Assembly (NCBI GenBank): GCA_007693855.1 | Contig: RECU01000034.1 | Location: forward strand, 1 to 64,000 | Direction: 5' to 3' | DNA length: 64,000 nt | Source: Gammaproteobacteria bacterium | GTDB taxonomy: Bacteria > Pseudomonadota > Gammaproteobacteria > Steroidobacterales > PWYM01 | Shown: positions 52,809 to 61,213 of the stretch, in pieces | Numbering within the stretch: the stretch's first letter is position 1 | How the letters are laid out: each line of letters begins with the position of its first letter | Made by a program: the position numbers and the translations under genes | The notes under the pieces: generated by a model | Seen by the model: the letters and a program-made list of their open reading frames with translations, nothing else | Told to the model about the DNA's origin: nothing | The model's database searches: none

Positions 52809-52996
52809 GGCGCCTCCCGCCTGTGCCGTCGCAGACCATCACTCTCGAACCAGAGCGGAAGGTGGGGTAAGCCGTGGCAGCGCAGGCTTGCCGCTCGAGG
52901 CGGATTTGCACAAGACTGCCGACAGGGCACAACCCCAATATCGTGAATTAGGGTCGAAAGACTTCCAGGCCTGCGTCGAACACTGCAGGAGGCGCC
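52809..52996 (-). ncRNA. ssrS: 6S RNA
   Basis: The interval between zapA and ygfA folds as 6S RNA. The ends pair perfectly (GGCGCCTCC with GGAGGCGCC). Inside the 3' strand is CTGCGACGGCAC, close to the conserved 3' segment of E. coli 6S, pairing with GTG..CGCAG on the 5' side. A single-stranded central bubble and a long apical hairpin (GGCAG/CTGCC, CTTG/CAAG, CCGC/GCGG) follow. Length is 188 bases, near the usual 185. A T-rich tail lies after the 3' end. 6S binds sigma-70 RNA polymerase as a promoter mimic in stationary phase. Ends are exact to a few bases. Confidence 0.88.
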
Positions 52997-53025
52997 AATT
53001 TGATCATGGGCCACGGCAGGAACAA

Positions 53026-53340
53026 TCAGAATTCCAGCTGTCGGCCTTTCTGCACGGCAACCTCCACGCGTTCCCGCATGGTTTTGAGCCGGTTGCCAAG
53101 GCTAAGTTCAATCTCCTCATCGCGACTGTGCGCCTTGATGAGTTCGTTGGCCATGTTGAGCGCCGCCATGACTGCGATCCGGTCCAGCCCGATAACCTTG
53201 CCGCTATCGCGGATCTCACGCATCTTGCTGTTGAGCATGGCTGCCGAATTGAGCAGATCGGTACGCGCATCCACCGGGCAGGCGATCTGGTACTCCTTCT
53301 CAAGAATCCGCACGCTGACCTGAGTCATGTTCTCGCTCAT
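53026..53340 (-). CDS. zapA: Cell division protein ZapA
   Basis: This 104-residue protein binds and bundles FtsZ at the division ring. Signatures: VSVRILEKEYQIACP and LDRIAVMAALNMANELI, followed by a C-terminal coiled coil (DEEIELSLGNRLKTMRERV). The start overlaps the stop of the upstream coiled-coil gene by 4 bp; a second ATG at 53328 is possible. Confidence 0.95.
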   Translation of the reverse strand: MSENMTQVSVRILEKEYQIACPVDARTDLLNSAAMLNSKMREIRDSGKVIGLDRIAVMAALNMANELIKAHSRDEEIELSLGNRLKTMRERVEVAVQKGRQLEF

Positions 53341-53570
53341 GAACCCTGCTCCAGTGCCTTGAGCCTTCCGATCATCGCCTCAACCCGCGCGCGGACCTGC
53401 TCATTCTTCTGCAACAGGCCTGCCCGTTCGCTGATCAGCGCTTCCTGGCGCTGGCGCAGCGAGCGGTTCTCTTCCTTGAGCTGGCCGCAGATCACCACGA
53501 GTTCATCCACCCGGCGTTCGAGACGCTCAAGCTCGATTTCGAAAGGATGTCTGGCGCGTTCGCTCCCCAT
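53337..53570 (-). CDS. ZapB-like coiled-coil protein (TIGR02449 family)
   Basis: A 77-residue, nearly all-helical protein with a heptad pattern (LERLERRVDELVVICGQLK; EENRSLRQRQEALISER). Proteins of this type lie upstream of zapA in many gammaproteobacteria and are thought to be ZapB-like partners in the division ring. Four-base overlap with zapA supports joint function. Confidence 0.85.
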   Translation of the reverse strand: MGSERARHPFEIELERLERRVDELVVICGQLKEENRSLRQRQEALISERAGLLQKNEQVRARVEAMIGRLKALEQGS

Positions 53571-53577
53571 GGCGGCG

Positions 53578-53607
53578 ACTATAGAGCCGGGCCCCGAGCA
53601 GGGTCAA
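53578..53607 (-). promoter_or_regulatory. Promoter for the zapB-like, zapA and 6S transcription unit
   Basis: On the minus strand TTGACC (53607-53602) and TATAGT (53583-53578) are 18 bp apart, 8 bp before the start codon. A TAGAAT box facing ygfB lies at 53631-53636 on the plus strand. Confidence 0.65.
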
Positions 53608-53688
53608 CAAACCGTGTCCCGGCCCGGTGCTAGAATCTGTGCTCGTCAAGGAATGCCGTGCCATGGCCGGTTGGTGAGGAAGGACTCG

Positions 53689-54276
53689 ATGGGCTACGAG
53701 GAGTTGGCGGAGGTGCTGTCTCGCGCGGGGACCGAGGCCGAGATGGCTGAGCTGCACGGCAGTCTGTGTGCGCGTCTGAGCCTGTGTGGTGAGACCGCGC
53801 TTGCGGGGTGGCTGAGTGAGGCGCTCGCCGGGGTCGATGCCGATGGTGCGGCATGGGCCGATGCCCGTCGGGAGCTGGCGGCTGTGCATCAGGCCACGTG
53901 GGCTACTCTGGTGGAGGGCGATATGGCTCTCGCCCTCCTGCTGCCGACTGATTCCGCCCCGCTGGAGGCCCGGGTAGGCGCCCTGGCGCTCTGGTCTCAG
54001 GGTTTTTTGCATGGGCTGGCGAGCTGTGGCGTGCCGGCGCCGGAGCAGCTTCGCGCCGCGCACGGCGCCGCGCACGCGGCGGAGTTCATGGAGGACCTCG
54101 TGGAGATCTCCCGCGCAGGTTTCGAGGCCGATGCTGACGAGGTTCAGCAGGAGTCTGCTGAGGCCGCGTATGCTGAACTCGTGGAGTTCCTGCGTGCGGG
54201 GGTATTGATCAGTTTCGAGGAACTCGAAGCGCTGCGGGCGGCAGTGACGCCGGAACGTCCAGCGCCGTCGCCCTGA
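53689..54276 (+). CDS. ygfB: YgfB/UPF0149 family protein
   Basis: The 195-residue protein shows the UPF0149 pattern: ELHGSLCARLSLCGE in the N-terminal helix bundle, WSQGFLHGLASCG and the acidic EFMEDLVEISRAGFEAD. In Pseudomonas YgfB modulates beta-lactam tolerance genes; the general role is unclear. GAGGAAGGA before the ATG at 53689 fixes the start. It precedes pepP by 26 bp, the normal order. Confidence 0.92.
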   Translation: MGYEELAEVLSRAGTEAEMAELHGSLCARLSLCGETALAGWLSEALAGVDADGAAWADARRELAAVHQATWATLVEGDMALALLLPTDSAPLEARVGALALWSQGFLHGLASCGVPAPEQLRAAHGAAHAAEFMEDLVEISRAGFEADADEVQQESAEAAYAELVEFLRAGVLISFEELEALRAAVTPERPAPSP

Positions 54277-54302
54277 CGATCTACGCAACTCAGGGAGTAG
54301 TG

Positions 54303-55616
54303 ATGAAGCCAACGGAATTCGCACGGCGCCGCCGCCAGCTGGCACGCATGATTGGCAAGGGCGGTGCGGCGGTACTCACGGCAGCGCCGGTGCGCATGCG
54401 CAACCGTGATACCGAGTATCCGTATCGTCAGGACAGCGACTTCTTCTACCTCACCGGCTTCAACGAGCCGGATGCGGTGGCGGTGCTGATCCCGGGTCGA
54501 CCGCAAGCCGAATACATCGTTTTCTGCCGCGAGCGCGATGCGGCACGCGAGGCCTGGGATGGTCCGCGCCTGGGGCCGGATGGGGTTGTGGCCCAGCTCG
54601 GCGCGGATGACGCCTTTCCAATCGACGACATCGACGACATCCTGCCGGGCCTGCTGGAATCCTGCGAGCGGGTCCATCATACGATGGGAGCACATCCCGA
54701 ATTCGATGCCCGGGTGATCGGCTGGGTGAATACACTCAGGGAGCGCGGACCGGACAGTCATGCCCCTCAGGAGTTCGCCTCACTCGATCACCTGCTGCAC
54801 GACATGCGTCTGTACAAGAGCCGTGCAGAGCAGGCCGCCATGCGTCGCGCGGCGCGCATCGGCGTCTCTGCACACCTGCGAGCGATGAGTGTGGTCAGAC
54901 CGGGCATGATGGAATACGAGGTCGAGGCTGAGTTTCTGCACGAATTTCGCCGACACGGTGCCGTACCCTCCTACCCGCCCATCGTGGGCGGTGGCAACAA
55001 CGCCTGCACGCTGCACTACATCGCCAACACGGCCCGACTCGAGGATGGCGAGCTGCTGTTGATAGATGCCGGCTGCGAGCTCGATCATTACGCCTGCGAC
55101 ATCACGCGTACCTTCCCGGTCAGCGGAAGATTCAGCGAGGCGCAGCGCGCGATTTATGACATCGTGCTCGAAGCCCATGACCTGGCCATTGCCGCAGTCG
55201 CCCCGGGCCGGCACTGGAACGAGCCGCATGACGCGGCCGTGCGGGCAATTACCAAGGGCCTCAGACGCCTGGGGCTGCTGAACGGCCGACTCGCCACGTT
55301 GATCAAGGAACAGGAATACCGCCGTTTCTTCATGCACAAGACCGGACACTGGCTGGGGATGGACGTCCACGACGTTGGCGACTATCGGGTGGGGGACATC
55401 GCCAGGATGCTCGAGCCCGGGATGGTCATGACCATTGAGCCGGGGATCTACATTCCGCGGGGGCTGCGCGGAGTGGCGAAACGCTGGCAGGGGATCGGTG
55501 TGCGTATCGAGGATGACGTCCTGGTGACGCGCAACGGCTGCGAGGTGTTGACATCGGGCGTGCCGGTCGAGGCCGAGGCGATCGAGGCGCTGATGGCCTC
55601 GCGGGCGGCTGCATGA
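54303..55616 (+). CDS. pepP: Xaa-Pro aminopeptidase P
   Basis: A 437-residue M24 metallopeptidase removing N-terminal residues before proline. Metal ligands appear in LLIDAGCELDHYACDITRT, HKTGHWLGMDVHDVG, TIEPGIYIPRG and VRIEDDVLVT. The N-terminal YRQDSDFFYLTGFNEPDAV is the family region. GTG at 54300 directly before the ATG could also serve. It overlaps the ubiquinone hydroxylase gene by 4 bp. Confidence 0.96.
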   Translation: MKPTEFARRRRQLARMIGKGGAAVLTAAPVRMRNRDTEYPYRQDSDFFYLTGFNEPDAVAVLIPGRPQAEYIVFCRERDAAREAWDGPRLGPDGVVAQLGADDAFPIDDIDDILPGLLESCERVHHTMGAHPEFDARVIGWVNTLRERGPDSHAPQEFASLDHLLHDMRLYKSRAEQAAMRRAARIGVSAHLRAMSVVRPGMMEYEVEAEFLHEFRRHGAVPSYPPIVGGGNNACTLHYIANTARLEDGELLLIDAGCELDHYACDITRTFPVSGRFSEAQRAIYDIVLEAHDLAIAAVAPGRHWNEPHDAAVRAITKGLRRLGLLNGRLATLIKEQEYRRFFMHKTGHWLGMDVHDVGDYRVGDIARMLEPGMVMTIEPGIYIPRGLRGVAKRWQGIGVRIEDDVLVTRNGCEVLTSGVPVEAEAIEALMASRAAA

Positions 55617-56806
55617 ACACGCCCGCCGGCGCGGCGTGGACCGCCGATGTCATCATTGTCGGTGGCGGGCCGGTGGGGCTGGCGCTCGCAGCGCTTTTGG
55701 GGCGTGCCGGGCGGCACCGGGTGCTCCTGCTGGACGCCCGCGCCGACTTCACGCGGCCTGCGGGCATAGACCCACGGGTATATGCACTCTCCCGGGCCAG
55801 TCAGCACCTGCTGGACCGCTGCGGCGCCTGGGATGCGCTGGCCGATCAGCATGCCTGGCCCTATCTGCGCATGGAGGTCTGGGATGGGGCCCGGCCACGG
55901 CATCCTGCACGGACTCTGGTATTCGATGCCGCTGAGCTCGCTCAGCCGGATCTCGGCCACATTGTCGAGAACGCACGGCTCGAGCAGGCGCTGCGTGATG
56001 CCGCCCTGGCTTGCGAGGATGTCAGGCTGCGCACCGGCACCCGGGCCGAAGCGCTCGAACTCGGGGCCTCCGGGGCCGTGATCATCACGGCCCAGGGCGA
56101 GCGTCTGCAGGCCGGTCTCGTGGTGGCGGCCGATGGCGCCGGCTCGCGACTGCGCACGCTGGCTGGCATCGATGTGCAGCAGCGCGACTACCGACAGCGT
56201 GCGATCGTGACCCATGTGGTCACGGAACAGTCCCATGCCCAGACGGCCTGGCAACGCTTTCTGGCCACCGGTCCCGTGGCCCTGCTGCCCTTGGGGGATG
56301 GCCGCTGTTCGGTGGTCTGGTCCGCCGACGATGCTCTCGCCGATGAACTGCTGGCCATGCCCGACGACACCTTCGCGGCGGCACTCGGCGAGGCGAGTGA
56401 ACATGTGCTGGGCAGGATCAGTGCTCCGGAACCGCGCATCTCGCTGCCACTTCGGCGTTTGCATGCCCGCGCCTATACGGCACGCCGCTTCGTGCTGGTC
56501 GGTGATGCCGCCCATGTGGTCCATCCGCTCGCCGGGCAGGGGGCCAATCTGGGGTTGGCCGATGCCGCCATGCTGGGCGAGTGCCTGGATGTCGGCGATG
56601 ACCCTGGCGAGCGACGTGGGCTGCGCCGTTATGAACGGGCACGCAAGGCGGATAATCTCGCCATGCTTGCTGGCCTGGAAGCCCTGCAACGGGTCTTCGC
56701 CCTGCGCAGTGAGCCGCTGGCCGGCCTGCGGGCGGACGGCGTCGGTCTTGTGCAGCGCGCCCGCCCGCTCAAGCAGCGGCTGATGCGCCGCGCCTTGGGG
56801 GTCTGA
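55613..56806 (+). CDS. UbiH/UbiI/Coq6-family FAD-dependent ubiquinone hydroxylase
   Basis: The 397-residue flavoprotein has the FAD fingerprint DVIIVGGGPVGLALAALLGR, the RVYALSRAS segment, and the second motif LVGDAAHVVHPLAGQGANLG. PYLRMEVWD and LGHIVEN resemble UbiI (VisC, C5 hydroxylase) more than UbiH. Enterics have ubiH and ubiI side by side here; only one copy is present, so it may act on more than one ring position or a second gene lies elsewhere. Confidence 0.9.
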   Translation: MNTPAGAAWTADVIIVGGGPVGLALAALLGRAGRHRVLLLDARADFTRPAGIDPRVYALSRASQHLLDRCGAWDALADQHAWPYLRMEVWDGARPRHPARTLVFDAAELAQPDLGHIVENARLEQALRDAALACEDVRLRTGTRAEALELGASGAVIITAQGERLQAGLVVAADGAGSRLRTLAGIDVQQRDYRQRAIVTHVVTEQSHAQTAWQRFLATGPVALLPLGDGRCSVVWSADDALADELLAMPDDTFAAALGEASEHVLGRISAPEPRISLPLRRLHARAYTARRFVLVGDAAHVVHPLAGQGANLGLADAAMLGECLDVGDDPGERRGLRRYERARKADNLAMLAGLEALQRVFALRSEPLAGLRADGVGLVQRARPLKQRLMRRALGV

Positions 56807-56843
56807 GGGCTGCGACCGTGCCGCGACAGGGCGCGGCGCGAGA

Positions 56844-56849
56844 TATACT
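56844..56849 (+). promoter_or_regulatory. Candidate -10 box for the transglutaminase/ATP-grasp run
   Basis: TATACT lies 29 bp before the start codon at 56879. Confidence 0.4.
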
Positions 56850-56878
56850 CCGCAGTTCCGTCACCACCTTGGTGAACC

Positions 56879-58411
56879 ATGAAGAACAGACACCTGCTGG
56901 GTCTTGTCCTGGCGCTGGCGCTGACCGGCCTGGCGGTGTTCAGCTATAAGGTCATGGTACTGGGCTTTCCGCTGGCGCAGGATCAGGTGGCGGACACCTG
57001 GACGATCGAGGCGGCTATTTCGTTCGATGGTGGTCCGGGCTCAGTGCGCGCGACTCTGTTTGTGCCCACGCTGATGCCCGGCTACGCCTTGCTGGAGGAG
57101 AATTTCATCTCCCGTGGTTTCGGCTTCAGCAGTCAGCTCGCGCCCGGTGGCCGCGAGGCCGAGTGGACGGTGCGACGGGCCCCGGGACGTCAGGTGCTCT
57201 ACTACCGGGCGGTGGTCTTTCGCGATGCATCGCGGCGGGGTGAAGACACGGCGCCAGAGTTTCCGCCGCCCCCCCTGCTGGAGGAGCCCTTTGCCACCGC
57301 GATGCGCGTGCTGATCGACGATGCGCGCGAGCGCTCAGCGGACTCGGTCAGCCTGGCTGCAGCCCTGATTCGCCGGCTGAACGAACCGGTCCCCGACCAG
57401 AGTGCCGAACTGTTCCGCAGCAGTGCCCGCAGTGACACCGAACTCGCGCAGACCATCAGCACGCTGCTCGCCGGTGCACGCATTCCCGCACGGGTGGTCC
57501 GCGGCGTGATGTTGCAGGATCAGGCGCGGGATGCCCCCATCGTGCCCTGGCTGGAACTGTACGATGGCAATGAGTGGGTGTTCCTCAATCCCCGCACTGG
57601 CGAACGCAGCCTGCCACCGAACTACCTGGCGTGGTGGCGTGGTGCCCGTCCACTGCTGCACGTCGAGGGCGGCAGCAATGCTTCGGTGAGCCTGTCGGTG
57701 CGGCGTAATCCGGTCGATGCCATGCTGCTCGCCGAGGGGCGAGCCGACCAGCGCGGGAGCCGCTTGGTGGAGTTCTCGCCTCTCGCGCTGCCAGTGCAGG
57801 CCCAGGCCGTCTACTCGATTCTGCTGCTGATTCCTGTCGGGGCCCTGGTCATCGGTATCCTGCGCAATGTGATCGGCTTCAAGACTTTCGGTACCTTCAT
57901 GCCGGTACTGATCGCACTTGCCTTCAAGGAGACGCAGCTCGTTGCCGGGCTGGTGTTGTTCACCCTGATCGTCAGCCTGGGGCTGCTGGTGAGGTTCTAT
58001 CTCGAGCACTTGCGGCTGCTGTTGGTGCCCAGGCTCTCGGCGGTACTGATCGTCGTCGTGCTGCTGATGCTGGCCATCAGCATTCTGGGCCAGCGGCTCG
58101 GTTTTGAAACCGGGCTCTCGGTCGCCCTGTTCCCGATGGTGATTCTCGCCATGACCATTGAGCGCATGTCCATTGTCTGGGAGGAACGCGGCGCTGGCGA
58201 AGCCATACAGCAGGGGCTGGGAAGTCTCGCTGTCGCGACGCTTGCCTACCTGGTGATGGGCATCGCGCTGGTGCAGCACCTGGCGTTCGTATTCCCTGAG
58301 CTGCTGCTGGTGGTGCTGGCCGCAACCTTGCTGCTCGGCCGTTACACAGGCTACCGGCTGCTGGAGCTGCGCCGCTTCCGCGCGTTCGCCGACGAGCGGC
58401 CCGGCGCATGA
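56879..58411 (+). CDS. Inactive transglutaminase fused to seven transmembrane helices
   Basis: A 510-residue inner-membrane protein. One N-terminal helix anchors a periplasmic region whose middle has transglutaminase-like sequence (TISTLLAGARIPARVVRGV, then WLELYDGNEWVFLNP) but no catalytic Cys. About seven C-terminal helices follow, starting with AVYSILLLIPVGALVIGIL and FGTFMPVLIALAFKETQL. This is the family named inactive transglutaminase with 7TM, always linked to an ATP-grasp ligase; the two genes overlap by 4 bp here. Function unknown; role in envelope peptide metabolism is a published type of prediction, not shown. Confidence 0.9.
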   Translation: MKNRHLLGLVLALALTGLAVFSYKVMVLGFPLAQDQVADTWTIEAAISFDGGPGSVRATLFVPTLMPGYALLEENFISRGFGFSSQLAPGGREAEWTVRRAPGRQVLYYRAVVFRDASRRGEDTAPEFPPPPLLEEPFATAMRVLIDDARERSADSVSLAAALIRRLNEPVPDQSAELFRSSARSDTELAQTISTLLAGARIPARVVRGVMLQDQARDAPIVPWLELYDGNEWVFLNPRTGERSLPPNYLAWWRGARPLLHVEGGSNASVSLSVRRNPVDAMLLAEGRADQRGSRLVEFSPLALPVQAQAVYSILLLIPVGALVIGILRNVIGFKTFGTFMPVLIALAFKETQLVAGLVLFTLIVSLGLLVRFYLEHLRLLLVPRLSAVLIVVVLLMLAISILGQRLGFETGLSVALFPMVILAMTIERMSIVWEERGAGEAIQQGLGSLAVATLAYLVMGIALVQHLAFVFPELLLVVLAATLLLGRYTGYRLLELRRFRAFADERPGA

Positions 58412-59370
58412 TTGGCTTGTGGCGACAGTTGCGTCGGCAGGGGGTGCTCGGACTCAATGCCCGTAACGGCGAGTTCATCCTGCCCGCGAACGAGCGTCGC
58501 CGCTACCCTCTGGTCGACGACAAACTCCGTACCAAGGCCCTGGCTGCCGCGGCGGACATGCCCGTGCCGGAGCTCTACGGCGTGATCGAAACCGAGCATG
58601 ATATCGGCCGCCTCGAGGTGATGCTCGAGCCGTATGAGACGTTCGTGATCAAGCCGGCCCAAGGCAGCGGGGGCGACGGGATCATTGTTGTGGCCGGCCG
58701 GACCCGCCGGCGTGAGAGTGCCTTTCGACAGGTGTCTGGCACACTGATCACGCTCGCTGACCTGCAGCATCACGTATCCAACATGCTCAACGGCCAGTTC
58801 AGTCTCGGGGGGCATCCGGACCGTGCCATGATCGAGTACTGCGTGCGCTTTGATCCCGTGTTCGAGAATATCAGCCATGAGGGTGTGCCCGATATTCGTG
58901 TGATCGTCTACCGTGGTGTTCCGGTGATGGCCATGGTGCGGCTGCCGACGCGCCAGTCCGGTGGCAAGGCGAACCTGCACCAGGGTGCGGTGGGCGCGGG
59001 CGTCGACATCCCCAGCGGCAGGACGCTCTCGGGCGTGATCGGTAACGAAGTCGTCGCAGAACACCCGGACACGGGCATGCCTGTTGCCGGCATCACCGTG
59101 CCGCAGTGGGACGTGATCCTGGCCTCCTCGGCCCGCGCTGCAGACATTACCGGACTGGGGTATCTTGGTGTCGACATGGTGCTGGACAGGGAGCATGGGC
59201 CCCTTATGCTGGAACTCAACGCCCGGCCTGGACTGAACATCCAGCTGGCCAACCGACGCGGCCTCAGGCGGCGACTCGTGCGGGTCGACCGGGCCCTGGC
59301 CGGTCGCGGCGATGTTGCTGCGCGGGTGGCGTTCGCGTGCGAGCATTTCGCGCACGAAAACAATGTCTGA
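58408..59370 (+). CDS. Alpha-L-glutamate-ligase-like ATP-grasp protein
   Basis: The 320-residue RimK-like protein (TIGR02291 type) shows the ATP-grasp lysine in TFVIKPAQGSGGDGIIVV and the metal-binding end GPLMLELNARPGLNIQLAN. Such ligases join amino acids or peptides by amide bonds; the substrate here is unknown. It overlaps the membrane protein before it and the next gene by 8 bp. In many genomes a retropepsin-like zinc protease gene completes the set; none is seen in the window. Confidence 0.9.
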   Translation: MIGLWRQLRRQGVLGLNARNGEFILPANERRRYPLVDDKLRTKALAAAADMPVPELYGVIETEHDIGRLEVMLEPYETFVIKPAQGSGGDGIIVVAGRTRRRESAFRQVSGTLITLADLQHHVSNMLNGQFSLGGHPDRAMIEYCVRFDPVFENISHEGVPDIRVIVYRGVPVMAMVRLPTRQSGGKANLHQGAVGAGVDIPSGRTLSGVIGNEVVAEHPDTGMPVAGITVPQWDVILASSARAADITGLGYLGVDMVLDREHGPLMLELNARPGLNIQLANRRGLRRRLVRVDRALAGRGDVAARVAFACEHFAHENNV

Positions 59371-59959
59371 GCGACGACTGCAACGGGTCTGCGTGTTCTG
59401 TGGCTCCCAGCCAGGGCGCCGGCCGGCCTATCTTGCGGCGGCGGAGGCGCTTGGGGAGCTGCTCGCCGCCAGCGGTATCGGTGTGGTGTACGGCGGCGGA
59501 CGGGTTGGCTTGATGGGCGCGCTTGCCGACAGCGCGCTGGCGGTCGGTGGCGAGGTGATCGGGGTGATTCCCCGTGGGCTGCTTGAGCGGGAGGTCGGAC
59601 ACCCGCGGCTGACACAGCTCGAGGTGGTGGACTCCATGCACCAGCGCAAGGCGCGGATGGCCGAACTCGCCGATGGTTTCATTGCCTTGCCGGGGGGGTA
59701 CGGCACCCTGGAAGAGCTGCTCGAGGCATTGACATGGTGTCAGCTGGGGATCCAGTCCAAGCCCTGCGGCCTGCTCAACATCGACGGCTATTTCGACGGT
59801 CTGAAGCTGCAGCTCGAACGCGGCGTGGCCGACGGCCTGCTGCGACCGCTGCACGCGGGTCTGCTGCTGATCGATACCGAGGTCGTGCCGCTGGTCGAGC
59901 GCCTCGAGGCGATGGAATTGCCGACGCTGCGCCGCTGGCTGGCGCCGGCGCAGACCTGA
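59363..59959 (+). CDS. LOG-family (TIGR00730) nucleotide 5'-monophosphate phosphoribohydrolase
   Basis: A 198-residue Rossmann-fold protein with VCVFCGSQPGR at the N-terminus, IGVVYGGGRVGLMGALADSA and the LOG motif PGGYGTLEELLE. Relatives hydrolyse the ribose of nucleotide monophosphates (cytokinin activation in plants, PpnN in E. coli). ATG at 59363 fits the family; upstream in-frame residues are not conserved. It ends the plus-strand run and converges on ispG. Confidence 0.92.
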   Translation: MSERRLQRVCVFCGSQPGRRPAYLAAAEALGELLAASGIGVVYGGGRVGLMGALADSALAVGGEVIGVIPRGLLEREVGHPRLTQLEVVDSMHQRKARMAELADGFIALPGGYGTLEELLEALTWCQLGIQSKPCGLLNIDGYFDGLKLQLERGVADGLLRPLHAGLLLIDTEVVPLVERLEAMELPTLRRWLAPAQT

Positions 59960-59986
59960 GTACCCGGCTGCCGGTCGCGCCGGCGT

Positions 59987-61213
59987 TCAGTTCCCCTTAC
60001 GCGAGGCGTAGTGGCTGGCCACGTACTCCTCGACCATCTGCTGGAACTCGGCGGCGATGCTGTCGCCCTTCAGGGTGAGTGCCCGTTCGCCGTCCACGTA
60101 GACGGGTGCCACCGGCCGCTCACCAGTGCCGGGCAGGCTGATGCCAATGTTCGCATGCCGACTCTCGCCCGGTCCGTTCACCACACAGCCCATCACCGCG
60201 ACGGTCATCTCCTCGACGCCGTCGTAACGTTGCCGCCACTGCGGCATCCGGTGACGGATGTGCGACTGGATCTGTTGGGCGAGTTCCTGGAAATAGCTGC
60301 TGGTGGTGCGGCCGCAGCCCGGGCAGGCGATCACCATGGGTGTGAAGGCGCGGATGCCCATGGTCTGCAGGATCTCCTGGGCGACGATGACCTCCTGGGT
60401 CCGGTCGCCGCCGGGCTCGGGTGTCAGCGAGATGCGGATGGTGTCACCGATACCCTGCTGGAGCAGCACCGCCAATGCGGCCGTCGAGGCGACGATGCCC
60501 TTGGACCCCATGCCTGCTTCGGTGAGGCCGAGATGCAGCGGATAGCGGCAGCGTTGCGCGAGGTCCGTGTAGACGCTGATCAGGTCCTGCACGCCGCTCA
60601 TCTTGCAGGAGATGACGATACGGTCCGAGGGCAGGCCCAGGGCTTCGGCGCGCGCCGCGCTGTTGAGCGCCGAGGTGATCAGTGCCTCGTGCATGACGGC
60701 ATTGACGTCGCGCGGCTGTGCAGCCTTGGCGTTCTCGTCCATCAGGGATGTCAGCAGCGCCTGGTCCAGGCTGCCCCAGTTGACACCGATGCGCACCGGT
60801 TTGTCGTAGCGGCAGGCGACCTCGATCATCGCGGCGAACTGCGGGTCCTTTTTGGACCCACGGCCGACATTGCCGGGGTTGATGCGGTACTTGGCCAGCG
60901 CCTCGGCGCAGGCGGGATGCTCGGTCAGCAGCTTGTGACCGTTGAAGTGGAAGTCGCCGACCAGCGGGACGATGACGCCCAACCCTTCGAGGTGGTCGCG
61001 GATATGCGGCACGGCGGCCGCCGCCTCGGCCGTGTTGACGGTGATCCGGACGATCTCCGAGCCGGCACGGGCGAGCTCGCGGACCTGCTGGACGGTGGAC
61101 TCGATATCCGCGGTGTCGGTGTTGGTCATGGACTGCACCACGACCGGGGCATCGCCGCCGACCGTGACCCGCCCGACACGGACCGGCAAGGATGTTCTGC
61201 GTGCTGCGATCAT
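59987..61213 (-). CDS. ispG: 4-hydroxy-3-methylbut-2-en-1-yl diphosphate synthase
   Basis: The [4Fe-4S] enzyme (408 residues) of the non-mevalonate isoprenoid pathway, which also feeds the ubiquinone tail. Cluster cysteines are in [11 protein letters not shown] and [10 protein letters not shown], and the TIM-barrel part has [14 protein letters not shown] and [10 protein letters not shown]. It overlaps the upstream DUF885 gene by 4 bp on the same strand. Confidence 0.97.
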   Translation of the reverse strand: MIAARRTSLPVRVGRVTVGGDAPVVVQSMTNTDTADIESTVQQVRELARAGSEIVRITVNTAEAAAAVPHIRDHLEGLGVIVPLVGDFHFNGHKLLTEHPACAEALAKYRINPGNVGRGSKKDPQFAAMIEVACRYDKPVRIGVNWGSLDQALLTSLMDENAKAAQPRDVNAVMHEALITSALNSAARAEALGLPSDRIVISCKMSGVQDLISVYTDLAQRCRYPLHLGLTEAGMGSKGIVASTAALAVLLQQGIGDTIRISLTPEPGGDRTQEVIVAQEILQTMGIRAFTPMVIACPGCGRTTSSYFQELAQQIQSHIRHRMPQWRQRYDGVEEMTVAVMGCVVNGPGESRHANIGISLPGTGERPVAPVYVDGERALTLKGDSIAAEFQQMVEEYVASHYASRKGN

